From the NCBI RefSeq assembly GCF_900104955.1, contig NZ_FNSI01000001.1:3196001-3260000 (forward strand): a stretch of DNA of 64,000 nucleotides, written 5' to 3'. How positions within the stretch are numbered: the stretch's first letter is position 1; every line of letters begins with the position of its first letter. Source of the stretch: Beijerinckia sp. 28-YEA-48 (GTDB lineage Bacteria; Pseudomonadota; Alphaproteobacteria; Rhizobiales; Beijerinckiaceae). The notes beneath the pieces were generated by a model. It saw only the letters and a program-made list of their open reading frames with translations. It was not told the origin of the DNA and ran no database searches. The position numbers were made by a program, and so were the translations under genes. Positions 55,370-64,000 of this stretch are shown piece after piece.

Positions 55370-57154
55370 ATGATAAGAACGACGGGTTGGGTGTTCGTCG
55401 CGGCCCTTCTGGTTGCGACGACGGCGCAAGCCCAGATCAAGACCGCGCAAGTCAAAACGATCGACGCCCGAACACTCGATCAGCGGCCGGCCGACCCCGC
55501 CCCCATCATCGCCAATGACGCGCGCATCCTGCCGGCACTTGCCACCCATGGCATGGTTGCCAGCCAGGAGGTGAAAGCCTCGCGCATCGGCGTCGATATT
55601 CTGCGGCGCGGTGGCAATGCGGTCGATGCGGCCGTTGCCGTTGGCTTCGCGCTCGCCGTCACCCTGCCGCGCGCCGGCAATCTTGGCGGCGGCGGCTTCA
55701 TGATGGTGCATCTGGCCAAGCAGAAGAAAACCATCGCCATCGACTATCGCGAGACCGCGCCGGCTGACACAGCCAGCGATGTCTTCCTCGATAAGGAAGG
55801 CGAATTCGTGCCGGAGCGCTCGCAGTCCTCGGGCCTCGGCGTCGGCGTGCCCGGCACCGTGGCCGGGCTTGCTTTGGCGCACCGCAAATATGGCTCAGGC
55901 AAACTGACCTTGGCGCAACTCATCGCGCCAGCGATCGCGCTGGCCCGTAACGGCTTCATCGTCGAGGACGATCTGGCCGATTCCCTGCCGCAGGCGGCGC
56001 GCCGGCTCAACCGCTACGCTTCAAGCCGCGCTATCTTCCTACATCCCAACGGCACACCGCTGGGACGTGGCGACCGGCTGGTGCAGCGCGACCTGGCCCG
56101 CACGCTGCAACGCATCGCCCGGCAAGGCGAAGCGGGCTTCTATCAAGGTGAGACGGCCCAGAAGCTCATCGCCAGCATTCGCGAGCGCAACGGCCGCATG
56201 ACGCTCGACGATCTGAAAACCTACCAAGTCGTCGAGCGCGAGCCGGTGCGCGGCACCTATCGCGGCCACGAAATCGTTTCAATGCCGCCACCCTCTTCAG
56301 GCGGCGTGCATCTGATCGAGCTTTTGAACATTCTGGAAGCCTGGCCGATCGGCGACTACGGCCACAATTCGGCGCAGACCGTGCATCTCATGGCCGAGGC
56401 CATGAAACATGCCTATGCCGACCGTTCCGAATTCATGGGCGACCCCGATTTCGTCAAGATGCCGGAAAAGGGCCTGCTGTCGAAGGCCTATGCCAAACAA
56501 GTGCGCGAGCAGATCTCGCCCGACAAGGCTAAGCCTTCGATCGAGATCAAGCCCGCCAATCCGCAGCCCTATGAAAGCGACCAGACCACCCATTACTCCG
56601 TCGTCGATAAGGACGGCAATGCGGTCTCCAACACCTATACGCTCAATTTCTCCTATGGCCTCGGGCTTGTCGCCGACGGCACCGGCGTTCTCCTGAACAA
56701 CGAACTCGACGATTTCGCCGCCAAGGCTGGCGCGATGAATGCCTATGGCCTGCTCGGCGGCGCTGCCAACGCGCCAGCGCCGCGCAAACGGCCGCTGTCG
56801 TCGATGACGCCGACGTTCGTATTCAAGGACGGCGAGCTAGAAATCGTCACCGGCTCGCCGGGCGGATCGCGCATCATCACCATCGTGCTGCAGGTCATCA
56901 TGAACATCATCGACCACCGCATGAATGCGGCGGAGGCGACCGAGGCAGTGCGCGTCCATCATCAATGGCAGCCCGACGAATTGCGCGTCGAGCGCGGCCT
57001 CTCCATCGACACGATCAAACTACTCGAGGCCAAAGGCCATAATGTGCGCATCGGCTCGACGTTTGGCTCGGCCCAGACGATCTACCGGGCCGAGGGCGTG
57101 TTGATGGGCACCAGCGACACCCGCCAGCGTGGCGGCGGTGCCGTCGGCTACTAG
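55370..57154 (+). CDS. ggt: Gamma-glutamyltransferase
   Basis: A 594-residue Ntn hydrolase that cleaves glutathione in the periplasm. The signal peptide is MIRTTGWVFVAALLVATTAQA. The autoprocessing Thr lies in DQTTHYSVVDKDGNAVS near residue 405; GGGGFMMVH and PPPSSGGVHLIELLN are substrate-site loops; GSPGGSRIITIVLQ forms the small-subunit end. It ends in a 4-bp overlap with the convergent aldo/keto reductase. Confidence 0.95.
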   Translation: MIRTTGWVFVAALLVATTAQAQIKTAQVKTIDARTLDQRPADPAPIIANDARILPALATHGMVASQEVKASRIGVDILRRGGNAVDAAVAVGFALAVTLPRAGNLGGGGFMMVHLAKQKKTIAIDYRETAPADTASDVFLDKEGEFVPERSQSSGLGVGVPGTVAGLALAHRKYGSGKLTLAQLIAPAIALARNGFIVEDDLADSLPQAARRLNRYASSRAIFLHPNGTPLGRGDRLVQRDLARTLQRIARQGEAGFYQGETAQKLIASIRERNGRMTLDDLKTYQVVEREPVRGTYRGHEIVSMPPPSSGGVHLIELLNILEAWPIGDYGHNSAQTVHLMAEAMKHAYADRSEFMGDPDFVKMPEKGLLSKAYAKQVREQISPDKAKPSIEIKPANPQPYESDQTTHYSVVDKDGNAVSNTYTLNFSYGLGLVADGTGVLLNNELDDFAAKAGAMNAYGLLGGAANAPAPRKRPLSSMTPTFVFKDGELEIVTGSPGGSRIITIVLQVIMNIIDHRMNAAEATEAVRVHHQWQPDELRVERGLSIDTIKLLEAKGHNVRIGSTFGSAQTIYRAEGVLMGTSDTRQRGGGAVGY

Positions 57155-58191
57155 TCGCGCGTCAGCGGCGGGTTAAGGCGCGCGAAGCCCTCCTGCCGGC
57201 GATAGGGAAAATGCGGATAAGGCGCGGTGACGGCGCTCGCCTTATCCAGCCTCTCGATCTGCTCTGCGGTGAGCGCCCAGCCCACCGCGCCGAGATTCTG
57301 GCGCAGCTGTTGTTCATTGCGCGCACCGATGATCACCGACGACACGGTGGGACGTTGCAGCAGCCAGTTCAGCGCGATCTGCGGGACCGTCTTTCCGGTT
57401 TCGCCGGCGATCGCATCCAAGGCATCGATGACGCCATAAAGATACGCATCGTCGATAGGCGGCCCGAAATCGGCGGTGTCATGCAGGCGGCTGCCTTCCG
57501 GCAGTGGTGCGCCACGGCGGATCTTGCCGGTGAGACGGCCCCAGCCGAGCGGGCTCCACACCAAAGCGCCAAGCCCCTGATCGACGCCAAGCGGCATCAG
57601 ATCCCATTCGTAATCCCGCCCGACGAGCGAATAATAGACTTGATGGGCGACATAACGTGGCCAACCATAGCGCTCGGCAACGGCGAGCGATTTCATCACC
57701 TGCCAGCCGGAGAAATTGGAAACGCCGACGTAACGCAGCTTGCCGGCGCATACCAAGCTGTCGAGCGTGGCGAGCACTTCTTCCACCGGCGTTGTGGCAT
57801 CAAAGGCATGAAGCTGTAGCAGGTCGATGTAATCCGTCCCCAACCGGCGTAGCGCGTCATCGACGGCGCGGATCAGGCGGTATCGCGATGAGCCGGCGTC
57901 ATTGGCGCCCTCGCCCATCGGCAGGCTGGTCTTGGTCGACAACAGCACGGCGTCGCGGCGCCCCTTGATCGCGGCCCCTAGAATCTCCTCAGATGCGCCG
58001 TTGGAATAGACGTCCGCCGTGTCGAAGAGATTGACCCCGGCCTCCAGGCAGATGTCGAGCAGCCGCCGCGCTTCCGCCGCGTCCGTCGTGCCCCAGGCAC
58101 TGAACAGCGGACCCGTGCCGCCGAACGTGCCAGCCCCGAAACTTAAAACCGGGACTTTCAGGCCCGACCGTCCTAGCGCCCTGTATTCCAT
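57151..58191 (-). CDS. Aldo/keto reductase
   Basis: A 346-residue NADPH-dependent oxidoreductase of the AKR family. The catalytic tetrad is visible: Asp and Tyr in FDTADVYSNGASEE, Lys in LLSTKTSL and His in LLQLHAFD. The C-terminus has SSVIIGARNEQQL. AGAGAGG lies before the ATG at 58191. A longer frame extends upstream through a 12-bp tandem repeat, but is not needed. Substrate unknown. Confidence 0.93.
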   Translation of the reverse strand: MEYRALGRSGLKVPVLSFGAGTFGGTGPLFSAWGTTDAAEARRLLDICLEAGVNLFDTADVYSNGASEEILGAAIKGRRDAVLLSTKTSLPMGEGANDAGSSRYRLIRAVDDALRRLGTDYIDLLQLHAFDATTPVEEVLATLDSLVCAGKLRYVGVSNFSGWQVMKSLAVAERYGWPRYVAHQVYYSLVGRDYEWDLMPLGVDQGLGALVWSPLGWGRLTGKIRRGAPLPEGSRLHDTADFGPPIDDAYLYGVIDALDAIAGETGKTVPQIALNWLLQRPTVSSVIIGARNEQQLRQNLGAVGWALTAEQIERLDKASAVTAPYPHFPYRRQEGFARLNPPLTRD

Positions 58192-58203
58192 GATCGCCTC
58201 TCT

Positions 58204-58239
58204 GACCGTCTCTTGGATCGTCTCTTGGATCGTCTCTCG
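58204..58239 (-). repeat. Three 12-bp tandem repeats in the aldo/keto reductase leader
   Basis: GACCGTCTCTTG, GATCGTCTCTTG and GATCGTCTCTCG follow one another on the plus strand, starting 13 bp upstream of the chosen start codon. Such an array may vary in copy number by slippage. Confidence 0.7.
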
Positions 58240-58395
58240 AAGAACAATGCCGCCCCCACATATGCCCGCGCCTCCTATCGGCCAGAGGGTGGCCGGGAAC
58301 AGCATTTGTGCCGTGAAATCATAGCTCCGCGCGGCCCAGCCAGCCCAGCGGCGTCGACCGACCGCCGCTCCCCAAAAGCTTGCACTTGACCATTA

Positions 58396-58431
58396 GTTGC
58401 TATGCCAACCTTTTTTCGTTGCTAAGACAAC
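58396..58431. promoter_or_regulatory. Twin MarR-type operator upstream of the Rieske oxygenase gene
   Basis: GTTGCTATGCCAAC (58396-58409) and GTTGCTAAGACAAC (58418-58431) are two copies of GTTG-N6-CAAC with centres 22 bp apart, about two helical turns. They are 45-80 bp upstream of the oxygenase start. The MarR gene in the same operon is the obvious candidate binder. Confidence 0.6.
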
Positions 58432-58476
58432 TAATTTGAATTACAAACTCGGACAATCGAGTGAGGGAGAGCGCCG

Positions 58477-59514
58477 ATGTTTCTGCGCAATGTTTGGTAC
58501 GTCGCCGGGTTCTCGAGCGATTTGCAGCCTGGCCAACATGTCGGCCGGAAATTTCTGAACGAATCCATCGTCCTGTTTCGCGGCGCATCGGGAAAGATCG
58601 GCGCGATCGAGGATCGCTGTTGCCATCGCGCCATGCCCTTGAGCGAAGGGCATGTCGACAACGACATCATCCGCTGCTGCTACCATGGCCTCGAATTCGA
58701 CGCGTCGGGCGCCTGCACCAAAGTTCCCGGCCAGGATCGCGTGCCCTCAGGCGCTGTGGTCCGCTCCTATCCGATTATCGAACGCGATGCGGTGATGTGG
58801 ATCTGGATGGGCGATGCGGCCAAAGCCGACCCGGCGAAGATTCCCGCGCACCCCTATCACGTCGATCCGAAATGGGGCTGGAAGAGCGCCCATTTCGACG
58901 TCAACGGCAATTGGGAGCTGCTCGTCGAAAACCTGATGGATCTGTCGCATCTGGGCTATGTCCATGCGCGGACCATCGGCGGCAATGCCAATATGCATTT
59001 CCGCACCAAGACCGAAGCGAAGCGCCACGATAACAAGGTGACGGTAACGCGCCATATGCCAAACTCGGTGGCGCCGCCGACCTATGTCGACGCGGCCGGC
59101 TTCAAAGGCCCGATCGATCGTTGGCAGGAAATCGAGTTCGAGCCCATGATCATCCGCATCCACACGGGCGGTTGCGACGCGGGCACGGGCGCTTACGAAG
59201 GCAAGCGCGATCACGGTTTCTCGATGATGGGGTTTCACGGCATCACGCCGGAAACGGAAACCACGACCCACTATTTCTGGTCGATCGCGACCAATGTCGG
59301 CCTCGACCGTGGCGTTCCCGATGTGGTGTTCGACCAGACGGCCTTCACCTTCAAGGAAGACCAGGTTGTTCTGGAAGCTCAGCAGAAGCGCATCAACGAG
59401 ACGCCGGACGGCAAGTTCGTCAACATCGCATCCGATGCTGGCAGCAATCTGACCAAGCGCTTCCTCAAATCGCTGCACGAAGAAGAGACTTCAGACCAGG
59501 GCGTGGCCGCCTGA
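58477..59514 (+). CDS. Rieske non-haem iron aromatic oxygenase (VanA/phthalate dioxygenase-like)
   Basis: A 345-residue oxygenase alpha subunit. The Rieske cluster ligands are Cys48, His50, Cys67 and His70 (CCH and CCYHG); the mononuclear iron site is Asp155, His158 and His163 in NLMDLSHLGYVH. The single-component size and similarity to vanillate O-demethylase suggest an aromatic acid or ether substrate. No reductase gene is adjacent. GAGGGAG-type sequence precedes the ATG. The MarR gene follows 1 bp after the stop. Confidence 0.93.
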   Translation: MFLRNVWYVAGFSSDLQPGQHVGRKFLNESIVLFRGASGKIGAIEDRCCHRAMPLSEGHVDNDIIRCCYHGLEFDASGACTKVPGQDRVPSGAVVRSYPIIERDAVMWIWMGDAAKADPAKIPAHPYHVDPKWGWKSAHFDVNGNWELLVENLMDLSHLGYVHARTIGGNANMHFRTKTEAKRHDNKVTVTRHMPNSVAPPTYVDAAGFKGPIDRWQEIEFEPMIIRIHTGGCDAGTGAYEGKRDHGFSMMGFHGITPETETTTHYFWSIATNVGLDRGVPDVVFDQTAFTFKEDQVVLEAQQKRINETPDGKFVNIASDAGSNLTKRFLKSLHEEETSDQGVAA

Positions 59515-59515
59515 G

Positions 59516-60079
59516 ATGGCGAAGGCAGCAACCGCGAAGACCAATAGCAGCGAGCACGCTCAGCTCGGTGATGTCAGCGAAGCGGTTGCCACCGCGCTCG
59601 ATCTTAACGTCTATGTTCCGCATCACCTGACAGTGATCGCGAACCGTTGGGCGCGCGGCTCGTCGCGTATTTATCTGAAGCGGTTCGGCATCGGCGTGAA
59701 CGAGTGGCGGATTATTGCCATGATCGCCGTCGAGCCAGGTGTGACTGCGCAGCGGGCCGGTTTTGTCACCTCCGTCGACAAAGGCATCGTCAGCCGCGCG
59801 GTCAAGGAAATGGAAGCGCAGGGCCTGGTAACCGCCGACCAGGATCAGGACGACGCCCGCAAAACCTCGCTGACGCTGACCAAGAAAGGCTACGCCTTGC
59901 ACGACCGGGTGGTTGCTGTCGCGCTGGAACGTCAGAACCGCCTGCTCCATGGCCTTTCCCAAGACGAGATCCTGCAACTCGCGCGTCTTCTTGGGCGCAT
60001 TCGCGAGAATCTGCCCGCCGTCAACGCGCCCGAACTGGAGCGCGACACGCAGGCCTCCAAGGCAAAGCGGGGCAAATAG
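59516..60079 (+). CDS. MarR-family regulator of the Rieske operon
   Basis: A 187-residue MarR protein. The winged helix has RAGFVTSVDKGIVSRAVKEMEAQ and the wing DQDQDDARKTSLTLT. It is co-transcribed with the oxygenase and a binding protein, and probably responds to the aromatic ligand. The N- and C-termini are Ala/Lys-rich. Twin inverted repeats in the promoter region fit its size. Confidence 0.93.
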   Translation: MAKAATAKTNSSEHAQLGDVSEAVATALDLNVYVPHHLTVIANRWARGSSRIYLKRFGIGVNEWRIIAMIAVEPGVTAQRAGFVTSVDKGIVSRAVKEMEAQGLVTADQDQDDARKTSLTLTKKGYALHDRVVAVALERQNRLLHGLSQDEILQLARLLGRIRENLPAVNAPELERDTQASKAKRGK

Positions 60080-60121
60080 TTCCATCGGTTTCGTATCAGT
60101 CCATTGTAGAGGAGAGGGTGT

Positions 60122-61294
60122 ATGAGTTCGTATACAAGGCGCGCCGTGGTTGGCGCGACAGCCGGTATTGCACTGTTCAGCTTCGCGCCCGCGCAAGCGC
60201 AGGAACCATTCAAGATCGGCGTCATCCTGCCGCTGAGCGGGCCGTTCGCTTCGACCGGCCGCCAGATCGACGCCGCCATCAAGCTCTATGTGGCCCAGAA
60301 GGGCAGCACGGTCGCTGGCCGCAAGATCGAAGTGATCCTCAAGGACGACGCCGGCTCGGCCGATGGCGCCAAGCGCATCGCGCAGGAGCTGATCGTCAAC
60401 GATAAAGTCAGTGCGCTCGTCGGCATGGGCCTCACGCCGATCGCCTTCGCCGTGGCGCCGATCGCCACCAAGGCGCAAGTGCCGCTCGTCGTCATGGCCG
60501 CGGCCACGTCGGCGATCATCAAATCCTCCCCGCTGGTGCTGCGCACGAGCTATACGACGCCGCAAGTGACGACCCCGATCGCCGCCTGGGCCGCGAAGGA
60601 AGGCGTCAAGAAGCCGATGACCATCGTCAGCGACTATGGTCCTGGTGTCGATGCCGAGAATGCCTTCAAGGCGAGCTTCGAGCAGAGTGGCGGCAAAGTG
60701 CTCTCCGCGCTGCGTGTTCCCCTGATGAACCCCGACTTCTCGCCGTTCTTGCAGCGCGTCGCCGACGAGGGCGCCGACGCCGTCTATGCCTTCATGCCGT
60801 CAGGCGCTGGCGCTGTGTTCATGAAGCAGTTCAGCGAGCGCGGCCTGGACAAGAAAGGCATCCGCCTGATCGTCGAAGGTGGCGTCACCGACGACGACAT
60901 CTTGAACCAGATGGGCGATGCGGCGCTCGGCGCGATCAGCGGCTATCACTATTCGGCGGCGCATGATTCACCGGTGAACAAGGCTTACGTCGACGCCTTC
61001 AAGAAAGCCAACCCCGGCATGCGGCCGAACTTCATGGCCGTCGGCGGCTGGGACGGCATGGACGTGCTCTATCGCGCGCTCGCCAAGACCGAGGGCAAAG
61101 GCACTGGCGCGCAACTGGTGGAAGCCGCCAAGGGCCTGTCGTTTGAGAGCCCGCGCGGACCGATCTCGATCGACCCGCAGACGCGTGAAATCATCCAGAA
61201 CGTCTATATGCGCAAGGTTGAGCGCCAGGCCGACGGTGAACTCTACAATGTGGAATTCACCACGATCCCGAACGCCAAGGATCCGTCGAACTAA
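60122..61294 (+). CDS. ABC transporter substrate-binding protein (Peripla_BP_6, branched-chain/aromatic type)
   Basis: A 390-residue periplasmic binding protein. The signal (TRRAVVGATAGIALFSFAPA) includes a twin Arg and ends AQAQ. Mature segments IGVILPLSGPFASTGRQIDAA and GMGLTPIAFAVAPIA are typical of the LivK-like group used for amino acids and aromatic acids. It follows MarR by 42 bp in the Rieske operon, so it probably captures the oxygenase substrate. The permease and ATPases are not in the window. An excellent terminator follows. Confidence 0.94.
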   Translation: MSSYTRRAVVGATAGIALFSFAPAQAQEPFKIGVILPLSGPFASTGRQIDAAIKLYVAQKGSTVAGRKIEVILKDDAGSADGAKRIAQELIVNDKVSALVGMGLTPIAFAVAPIATKAQVPLVVMAAATSAIIKSSPLVLRTSYTTPQVTTPIAAWAAKEGVKKPMTIVSDYGPGVDAENAFKASFEQSGGKVLSALRVPLMNPDFSPFLQRVADEGADAVYAFMPSGAGAVFMKQFSERGLDKKGIRLIVEGGVTDDDILNQMGDAALGAISGYHYSAAHDSPVNKAYVDAFKKANPGMRPNFMAVGGWDGMDVLYRALAKTEGKGTGAQLVEAAKGLSFESPRGPISIDPQTREIIQNVYMRKVERQADGELYNVEFTTIPNAKDPSN

Positions 61295-61324
61295 GTCGAC
61301 CCTCCATATCAGACAATATCTTTT

Positions 61325-61353
61325 AGGAGGGCCCTTACCAGCCCTCCTTTTTT
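61325..61353 (+). terminator. Rho-independent terminator
   Basis: AGGAGGGC (61325-61332) pairs with GCCCTCCT (61341-61348) and is followed by a run of seven or more T. It ends the Rieske operon and separates it from the convergent deoB gene. Confidence 0.95.
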
Positions 61354-61361
61354 ATTACCGC

Positions 61362-62579
61362 TTATAACCACGATTTCCCCGTGGCTGTCGGCGGCAAACC
61401 AAGATGGCGGGCGACGCTGGCGCCGATGTCGGCGAAGGTTTCGCGACGGCCGAGCGAGACCGGCGCGACATCAGGCCCGAAAGCCAGGATCGGCACATGT
61501 TCGCGGGTGTGATCTGTGCCGGGCCAGGTCGGATCATTGCCGTGATCGGCGGTGAGAATGCAGAGATCGCCAGGGCGTAGACGAGCACGCAGCGCGTTTA
61601 ACCGCCGGTCGAATGCCTCCAGGCCAAGGGCATAACCAGCGACATTGCGACGATGGCCGAAATCCGTATCGAGATCGACATAATTGGCGAAGACCAGGCC
61701 GCCCTCCGGCATGCGATCGATCACGGCCAGCGTCGTATCCAGAAGCGCGTTGTCGTCGTCGCCCTTAATGATCTCGCCGCAGTTGCGATGGGCGAAGATA
61801 TCGCCGATCTTGCCGATCGAAGTGATCGCGCGCCCTGCCTCGCCGGCGCGATCGAGAATATTGCCGAGCGGTGGCGGAATCGAATAATCGCGGCGATGCG
61901 GCGTGCGGTGGAAATGTCCCGCTGTGCCAACAAAGGGCCGCGCGATGACGCGGGCAATGTGCAGTGGATTGACCAGTTCGCGCACCAGGGCGCATAGATC
62001 ATAGAGCCGCTCGCGCCCGAACGCTTCTTCATGCGCGGCGATCTGCAACACGGAATCGACCGAGGTGTAGAGGATCGGCTTGCCGCTGCGCAGATGTTCC
62101 TCGCCCAACTCGTCGATGATGGCGATGCCCGACGCGTGGGTATCGCCAAGAATGCCAGGCAGGTGTCCGCGCTTGATAATGTCGGCGACCAGCTCCGGCG
62201 GAAAGGCCGGATCGGTGGGCGGAAAATAGCCGAAGGCGAAGGCAGCCGGCGCACCGGCAATTTCCCAATGGCCGGAGGGCGTATCCTTGCCCCTGGAGGT
62301 TTCGACGCCATAGCCCCAAGCGCCTCCAGGCTGCGTTGTTGCATTGAGGCCCGGGGGACACTGGCCGGTCGAGGCTTGGGCTATGTGACCCAGGCCCAGA
62401 GCGCTCATCACGGGCAGATGCAACTCCCCCTGCCGGATGCCGTCGATATCGCAACGCCCCTGCGCACAAGCCTGCGCGATATGCCCGAGCGTGTCGGCGC
62501 CGGCATCGCCAAACGCGGCCGCATCGGCGGCACCGCCGCAGCCAAAGGAATCGAGCACGAGAATGAAAGCACGGGCCAT
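61362..62579 (-). CDS. deoB: Phosphopentomutase
   Basis: A 405-residue enzyme of the alkaline-phosphatase superfamily that interconverts deoxyribose/ribose 1- and 5-phosphates. [21 protein letters not shown] and [13 protein letters not shown] (with the phosphorylated Thr) and the metal-binding [20 protein letters not shown] are all present. The ATG at 62579 is preceded by GAGG; upstream in-frame ATGs are not used. It lies 7 bp after an ABC ATPase gene on the same strand. Confidence 0.97.
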   Translation of the reverse strand: MARAFILVLDSFGCGGAADAAAFGDAGADTLGHIAQACAQGRCDIDGIRQGELHLPVMSALGLGHIAQASTGQCPPGLNATTQPGGAWGYGVETSRGKDTPSGHWEIAGAPAAFAFGYFPPTDPAFPPELVADIIKRGHLPGILGDTHASGIAIIDELGEEHLRSGKPILYTSVDSVLQIAAHEEAFGRERLYDLCALVRELVNPLHIARVIARPFVGTAGHFHRTPHRRDYSIPPPLGNILDRAGEAGRAITSIGKIGDIFAHRNCGEIIKGDDDNALLDTTLAVIDRMPEGGLVFANYVDLDTDFGHRRNVAGYALGLEAFDRRLNALRARLRPGDLCILTADHGNDPTWPGTDHTREHVPILAFGPDVAPVSLGRRETFADIGASVARHLGLPPTATGKSWL

Positions 62580-62586
62580 GCGGACC

Positions 62587-64000
62587 TCAGAGGTGCGTGG
62601 CGATTTGCGTGACGGCGCCTGTCGCATGATGGAAAGCAGCGGCAAAGAGCGTGCGCGTATACTCGCTCTGCGGCGCGGAAAAAACATCCGCCGCCGGCCC
62701 CTGTTCCACCACCTTGCCATGACGCATGACAATGATGTCGGAGGCGAGCGCCCGCACCACTTTCAGATCGTGGCTGATGAACATATAGGCCAATTTGCGA
62801 CGGGTCTGCAGTTCGCGCAGCAGCTCGACGATCTGCGCCTGCACCGACATGTCGAGCGCCGAAGTCGGCTCGTCGAGTACGACGAATTGCGGCTCCAGCG
62901 CCATGGCCCGGGCGATGGCAACGCGCTGGCGCTGGCCACCGGAGAATTCATGCGGATAGCGGTCCATGGTCGCCGGATCGAGCCCGGTATCGGCCAATGC
63001 GCGCGCAACGATGGCGCGCCGCTCGTCGGCCTTCATCTTCGGATGCTGGATGGTCAAGCCTTCAGCGACGATGTCTCCCACCGACATGCGCGGTGACAGC
63101 GAGCCATAGGGATCCTGGAACACCACCTGCATGTTTCGCCGCAACGGCCGCATTTCGGCATTGCCGAAGCCATCAATGCGCTGGCCGAGAAAAGCAATCG
63201 GCCCTTCGGAGCGGATGAGGCGTAGCAGAGCCAACCCAAGCGTCGTCTTGCCCGAGCCGGATTCGCCGACGACGCCCAGGGTCTGGCCCTCGCGCACTTC
63301 CAGCGAAATGCCGTCCACTGCCTTCACATGGCCGATGGTCCGGCGCAGAAAGCCGCGCTTGATCGGGAACCAGACCTTGATGTCATCGCCCTTCAGCACG
63401 ACGGGCGCGGTGGTCGAGCGCTGCGGCGGCGCGCCCTTCGGCTCGGCGGCGAGCAGCATTTTTGTATAGGCATGTTGCGGCCGCTCGAAGACTTCGGCGA
63501 CCGAGCCGCTTTCCACCACCTTGCCCTTTTGCATGACGCAGACGTCATCGGCGATACGGCGCACGATGCCCAGATCATGGGTGATGAACAACATCGCCAT
63601 GCCGTGGCGGCTTTGCAGCTCCTTCAGCAATTTGAGGATCTGCGCCTGCACGGTGACGTCGAGCGCCGTGGTCGGCTCATCGGCGATCAGCAAGGAGGGA
63701 CGATTGGCCAGCGACATGGCGATCATCACGCGCTGGCGCTGGCCGCCGGAAAGCTGGTGCGGATAGGCGCCCAGGCGCGAAGTCGGCTCGGGAATGCCAA
63801 CCTCGGTCAGCAGTTCGACGACACGCTTGCGGATCGCGTCCTTGCCGCGCGCCCCGTGCAACTGCAGGATTTCGACGATCTGCGCTTCAATCGTATGCAA
63901 CGGATTGAGCGAGGTCATCGGCTCCTGAAACACCATGGTGATTTCAGCGCCGCGAATCTTACGTAACTCGTCTTCGGTGGCTTTCAGAAGGTCGTTGCCA
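62587..64000 (-). CDS. yejF: Fused oligopeptide/microcin ABC ATPase, YejF-like (5' end outside window)
   Basis: A double-ATPase subunit of the peptide ABC family (YejF/DppDF fusion). The window holds the end of the first cassette (signature [10 protein letters not shown], Walker [13 protein letters not shown]) and the complete second cassette (Walker [11 protein letters not shown], signature [10 protein letters not shown], Walker [13 protein letters not shown]). The frame is open to the window end, with residues before the internal Met at 63936 matching YejF ([12 protein letters not shown]), so the true start lies outside. The binding protein and permeases should be upstream on the minus strand. 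Confidence 0.95.
   Translation of the reverse strand, partial: GNDLLKATEDELRKIRGAEITMVFQEPMTSLNPLHTIEAQIVEILQLHGARGKDAIRKRVVELLTEVGIPEPTSRLGAYPHQLSGGQRQRVMIAMSLANRPSLLIADEPTTALDVTVQAQILKLLKELQSRHGMAMLFITHDLGIVRRIADDVCVMQKGKVVESGSVAEVFERPQHAYTKMLLAAEPKGAPPQRSTTAPVVLKGDDIKVWFPIKRGFLRRTIGHVKAVDGISLEVREGQTLGVVGESGSGKTTLGLALLRLIRSEGPIAFLGQRIDGFGNAEMRPLRRNMQVVFQDPYGSLSPRMSVGDIVAEGLTIQHPKMKADERRAIVARALADTGLDPATMDRYPHEFSGGQRQRVAIARAMALEPQFVVLDEPTSALDMSVQAQIVELLRELQTRRKLAYMFISHDLKVVRALASDIIVMRHGKVVEQGPAADVFSAPQSEYTRTLFAAAFHHATGAVTQIATHL

Noticed and set aside
58204..58239. CRISPR-like repeats
   Set aside because: The 12-bp units are directly adjacent with no spacers and no cas genes are present.

Overview
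The window is GC-rich chromosomal DNA from an alphaproteobacterium, most likely of the order Hyphomicrobiales (Rhizobiales). The evidence is a complete Cpa/Tad pilus locus, two phasin genes (polyhydroxyalkanoate granule proteins), a PdhS-like PAS histidine kinase, a tRNA-His with A at position 73, a palindromic intergenic repeat of the type common in rhizobia, and a NADH-dehydrogenase-accessory (NDUFA9-like) SDR. I cannot name the genus from sequence alone. There is no rRNA, IS element, prophage or CRISPR array. Genes are dense and most are in short operons joined by ATGA overlaps.

Layout. 1-3691: a TVP38/VTT membrane protein (cut by the window edge), a flavoprotein disulfide reductase homologue without its redox cysteines, and a histidine kinase, all on +. 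3803-6572: an NDP-forming acyl-CoA synthetase and a convergent TetR regulator. 6753-13782: a catabolic and uptake region with a ribose-type ABC transporter, an operon of NicX-like ring-cleavage dioxygenase, RidA and alpha/beta hydrolase, and a divergent tripartite tricarboxylate (TTT) receptor. The two minus-strand promoters share a spaced operator module. 13857-15450: a slipin gene with two tandem tRNA-like sequences upstream on the same strand. 15809-18714: malonate use (matA, matB). 18899-25276: CysZ-like and NDUFA9-like proteins, dienelactone hydrolase, a small secreted repeat protein, a two-component system and a GST. 25615-29745: fhs, DedA, a RecD-like helicase, an unknown protein and tRNA-His. 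30009-39072: two phasins, a large PAS kinase, an L,D-transpeptidase, an MFS transporter and purD. 39082-50653: the tad/cpa pilus locus. 50763-58191: M17 aminopeptidase, a short MarR with an NlpC/P60 hydrolase, a degenerate purine nucleoside phosphorylase homologue, a DUF1194 protein, gamma-glutamyltransferase and an aldo/keto reductase. 58477-61294: a Rieske oxygenase, MarR and binding protein catabolic operon. 61362-64000: deoB and a YejF-type fused ABC ATPase (cut by the window edge).

How it fits together. The organism appears to be a metabolically flexible heterotroph that takes up aromatic or N-containing carbon sources (Rieske oxygenase, NicX-like dioxygenase, dienelactone hydrolase, several high-affinity binding proteins), stores carbon as PHA, handles C1 units (fhs) and malonate, and builds Flp/Tad pili for surface attachment. 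The observations most worth following are the slipin with tandem tRNA-like genes, the matched operator pair around the NicX-like operon, a dispersed two-hairpin repeat whose stems covary between copies, and two enzyme homologues (flavoprotein and PNP) that keep the fold but lack most catalytic residues.
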